Source: a bacterium (lineage in GTDB: Bacteria > UBP18 > UBA7526). Taken from it: DNA of 14,361 nucleotides. Shown one piece after another: positions 12,766-14,361 of this stretch; the first letter of the stretch is position 1; each line of letters opens with the position of its first letter. Made by a program: the position numbers and the translations under genes. The notes under the pieces were generated by a model. It searched no databases and was not told the origin of the DNA. It saw only the letters and a list, made by a program, of their open reading frames with translations. The DNA is taken from the NCBI GenBank assembly GCA_030615855.1, contig JAUWYL010000027.1:1-14361 (forward strand), in the 5' to 3' direction.

Positions 12766-12840
12766 ATGTTGGTTAATATCGGTTGCTTTTTCGCAACTGA
12801 TATTAACTGGTATTAACCAATATTAACTGATGTGAACTGT
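12766..12840. repeat. Hairpin plus inverted 10-bp array, TATTAACYRA family
   Basis: Arms 12772-12786 and 12793-12807 pair over 15 bp with one mismatch around a six-base loop (TTTTTC); wobble pairs extend the stem to 12766-12813. Four decamers (TATTAACTGG, TATTAACCAA, TATTAACTGA, TGTGAACTGT) run from 12801 to 12840, nine bases short of the HU stop codon. They are the reverse complement type of the CGGTTAATAA units on the left. No T-run follows on the minus strand, so a terminator is not supported. Confidence 0.7.
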
Positions 12841-12848
12841 TAGTGATT

Positions 12849-13118
12849 TTACTTGACAGCGTCTTTCAGAGCCTTAGAAGGTTTGAATACTGGAACCTTC
12901 TTGGCTGGGATCTGAATGGTAGCCCCGGTCTGAGGGTTCCTTCCCATTCTGGCTCCCCTCTGCCTTACGCTGAAGATGCCCAATCCTTTGAGGATCACCT
13001 TATCCCCTTTTGCCAAAGATTCCTGAATACTCTTGATGACTACATCCACTGCCTTCTCTGCCTCCTGCTTGGTGCAGGTCACCTTGGCTACTTCCTTCAC
13101 CAACTCTGCCTTTCTCAT
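12849..13118 (-). CDS. hup: HU-family DNA-binding protein
   Basis: An 89-residue histone-like protein that bends and compacts DNA as a dimer. The N-terminal helix (MRKAELVKEVAKVTCTKQEAEKAVD) and the V-shaped dimer core KGDKVILKGLGIFSV are typical. The DNA-binding arm runs from about 52 to 75 (RQRGARMGRNPQTGATIQIPA), with the intercalating proline in RNP at 62. The C-terminal KVPVFKPSKALKDAV is standard. Length matches the usual 90 residues. I use the ATG at 13118 because GGGGAGGT lies five bases upstream; a start at 13139 would add MYKGEVK, which simply translates the ribosome site. IHF subunits share this fold, but a single lone gene with these motifs fits HU better. Its upstream region holds a hairpin at 13168-13190 and an ACACGGAT array. 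Confidence 0.95.
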   Translation of the reverse strand: MRKAELVKEVAKVTCTKQEAEKAVDVVIKSIQESLAKGDKVILKGLGIFSVRQRGARMGRNPQTGATIQIPAKKVPVFKPSKALKDAVK

Positions 13119-13135
13119 TTTTACCTCCCCTTTAT

Positions 13136-13170
13136 ACACGGATCATCACAGATTTATTACGGATTACAGG
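13136..13170. repeat. ACACGGAT array, second copy (3 units)
   Basis: Units ACACGGATCATC, ACAGATTTATT and ACGGATTACAGG have 11-12 bp spacing. The family matches 11785-11838. It lies directly upstream of the HU ribosome binding site. Confidence 0.7.
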
Positions 13171-13190
13171 ATGCACTCCGTTAGCATCCT
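13168..13190 (-). promoter_or_regulatory. Hairpin in the HU gene leader
   Basis: AGGATGC (13168-13174) and GCATCCT (13184-13190) pair perfectly over 7 bp with a nine-base loop. It is about 50 bases upstream of the HU start codon. No T-run follows on the minus strand. A role in mRNA stability or autoregulation is possible but not shown. Confidence 0.45.
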
Positions 13191-13303
13191 AGAGAGCATC
13201 AAATTGATTAATACTTAATCATCAACGGCGGAGAACAAAGTGCGCTGTTTAATATTAAGCATTGCCACAGATCACAGATATTGAATGCTTGATCCTTGTT
13301 CTC

Positions 13304-13327
13304 GATAGCTTGATAGCTTGATAGCTT
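13304..13327. repeat. 8-bp tandem array, GATAGCTT (3 perfect units)
   Basis: Three identical GATAGCTT octamers follow one another. The array lies eight bases from the next octamer array (13335-13362), which runs into the ppdK stop codon. Confidence 0.9.
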
Positions 13328-13334
13328 CAAAACT

Positions 13335-13362
13335 TACTCTCCTACTCTCCTACTCTCCTACT
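13335..13362. repeat. 8-bp tandem array, TACTCTCC (3.5 units), overlapping the ppdK 3' end
   Basis: Three perfect TACTCTCC octamers and a TACT remnant. On the minus strand it reads as GGAGAGTA units. The ppdK TAG stop codon (13342-13344) and its last six codons (SRRVGE) lie inside the array. Confidence 0.9.
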
Positions 13363-14361
13363 TTTTAATGCTGCATGGGCCGCAGCTAATCTCGCGATGG
13401 GGACTCTATAGGGGGAGCAGGAGACATAGTCCAGGCCAACCCGGTGGCAGAACTTGACACTCTCTGGCTCTCCCCCATGCTCCCCACAGATCCCAATCTT
13501 TAAACTCTTCCTCGCCCTTCTCCCCTTCCTAACCGCCATCTCAATCAGTTCCCCTACCCCTTTCTGGTCAAGGACTTCAAAGGGGTTATTATCTAAAACA
13601 TTCTTTTCTAAGTAGGCAGGAAGGAACTTTCCCTCGATATCATCCCGGGAGAAGCCGAAGACCGTCTGGGTGAGGTCGTTCGTCCCAAAGGAGAAGAATT
13701 CTGCCTCCCTCGCGATCTCATCTGCGGTAATACAGGCTCTGGGTAGTTCAATCATGGTTCCCACAGAATAGTTTATCCTCACCTTCTTTCTTTTCATTAC
13801 CTCATCTGCCATTTTATGAACATCTTCTTTGGTTAATCTCAATTCATTTACATGGCCCACCAGGGGGATCATGACCTCCGGGATTACTTTATACCCCTTT
13901 TTAGTAAGTTCGCAGGCGGCCTCAAATATCGCCTGGGCCTGCATCCTGTAGATCTCTGGGGTAGTAACCCCCAATCTACAGCCCCGATGGCCGAGCATGG
14001 GATTCGTCTCTCTCAGGGCCTCTATCTTATTGAGTAGTTTCTCCTTCTGGGCGATTTTCTTCTTTGATCCTTTCTTGGCCTTCAGGATGGCGATCTCAAC
14101 CAGTAACTCTTCGCTTCTGGGTAGGAATTCATGTAATGGGGGATCTAAAAGTCTAATAGTAACGGGAAGGCCCTCCATGGCCTTAAATATTCCCTTGAAG
14201 TCCTCTCTCTGCATGGGCAAAAGTTTCCTCAAAGCCTTTTCCCTTGTCCTCTCATCCCGGGCTAAGATCATTTCCTGAACGATGGGCATTCTCTTCTCTC
14301 CAAAGAACATATGCTCTGTCCGGCATAATCCAATCCCTTCTGCTCCAAACTCCCGGGCTTT
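13342..14361 (-). CDS. ppdK: Pyruvate phosphate dikinase, C-terminal part (5' end missing)
   Basis: This is the C-terminal 339 residues of pyruvate phosphate dikinase, which interconverts pyruvate, ATP and phosphate with PEP, AMP and pyrophosphate in the cytoplasm; the full enzyme is about 880 residues. The frame is open through the right edge, beginning [17 protein letters not shown], so the ATG at 14310 is internal. The PEP/pyruvate-binding barrel shows [58 protein letters not shown] and the catalytic-cysteine region CGEHGG...[19 protein letters not shown]. The motif set distinguishes it from PEP synthase and from PTS enzyme I. The last residues, SRRVGE, are encoded by the TACTCTCC repeat array and so are probably a recent or neutral extension. 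HU follows in the same direction after 223 bp. Confidence 0.96.
   Translation of the reverse strand, partial: KAREFGAEGIGLCRTEHMFFGEKRMPIVQEMILARDERTREKALRKLLPMQREDFKGIFKAMEGLPVTIRLLDPPLHEFLPRSEELLVEIAILKAKKGSKKKIAQKEKLLNKIEALRETNPMLGHRGCRLGVTTPEIYRMQAQAIFEAACELTKKGYKVIPEVMIPLVGHVNELRLTKEDVHKMADEVMKRKKVRINYSVGTMIELPRACITADEIAREAEFFSFGTNDLTQTVFGFSRDDIEGKFLPAYLEKNVLDNNPFEVLDQKGVGELIEMAVRKGRRARKSLKIGICGEHGGEPESVKFCHRVGLDYVSCSPYRVPIARLAAAHAALKSRRVGE

Larger units (their letters stand above)
13119..13341. other. Spacer between ppdK and the HU gene, composed of repeats and hairpins
   Basis: There is no gene here. From left to right it holds the HU ribosome site, an ACACGGAT array (13136-13170), a hairpin (13168-13190), an AT-rich partial palindrome, GATTAA/TTAATC (13206-13220), a ten-base palindrome TTAATATTAA (near 13249-13258), two CACAGAT copies (13266-13279) and the GATAGCTT and TACTCTCC arrays. 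I found no convincing -35/-10 pair for the HU gene on the minus strand, so it may be read from ppdK or from a promoter of another type. Confidence 0.6.

Noticed and set aside
12686-12840. CRISPR array
   Set aside because: Units are 10 bp, degenerate and directly adjacent, with no 25-40 bp spacers and no cas genes.
13119-13139. Longer start for the HU protein at 13139
   Set aside because: The added residues are the translation of the GGGGAGGT ribosome site; the family starts at the MRKAEL position.
14308-14310. The ATG at 14310 as the start of a short stand-alone PEP-utilising protein
   Set aside because: The frame continues upstream to the edge with the conserved GIGLCRTEH motif of pyruvate phosphate dikinase, so the gene is cut by the window.

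Overview
The window comes from a bacterium with peptidoglycan (a bifunctional PBP1A-type synthase) and anaerobic, iron-sulfur-rich metabolism: a tungsten/molybdopterin aldehyde ferredoxin oxidoreductase, several [4Fe-4S] proteins and pyruvate phosphate dikinase. Base composition looks mid-40s % GC by eye (not computed). An archaeal-type purine phosphoribosyltransferase and an unusual wealth of short repeats between genes recall uncultivated anaerobic phyla of the Omnitrophica/Aerophobetes kind. That placement is a guess; the sequence does not fix a taxon.

Layout. Positions 1-8508 are one long minus-strand series. In transcription order it runs tyrS, an 8-oxoguanine-deaminase-like amidohydrolase, a small DUF5684-like membrane protein, a preT-like FAD/Fe-S oxidoreductase, preA, a 16-cysteine polyferredoxin and an aldehyde ferredoxin oxidoreductase cut by the left edge. 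A divergent promoter region (8509-8630) separates tyrS from a plus-strand PBP1A-type gene (8631-11024). Next comes a plus-strand DUF2148 ferredoxin-like gene (11258-11785) with a clear terminator. The right part is again on the minus strand: pyruvate phosphate dikinase (cut by the right edge), an HU-family protein and a purine phosphoribosyltransferase, followed by a minus-strand terminator near 11930-11952. I saw no rRNA, tRNA, CRISPR or intact insertion sequence.

How the genes may work together. PreT and PreA together make a complete NAD(P)H-dependent dihydropyrimidine dehydrogenase. The same PreT-like flavoprotein plus the polyferredoxin and AOR also resembles the three-subunit AorABC aldehyde oxidoreductase, so the operon may hold two redox enzymes sharing one flavin/NAD(P)H module. 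The deaminase upstream and the phosphoribosyltransferase further right add a purine catabolism/salvage flavour. A near-consensus minus-strand promoter pair lies at 5351-5431, just before preT, and probably starts the redox operon.

Most unusual feature. Nearly every spacer is filled with a different short degenerate tandem array whose unit is 7, 8, 10 or about 12 bp. Several arrays begin in or within a few bases of the upstream gene's stop codon. One array lies inside the deaminase coding region, where it is translated in frame. Another encodes the last six residues of pyruvate phosphate dikinase. Several families recur at separate places, so these look like dispersed, repeatedly generated sequences and not chance low complexity.
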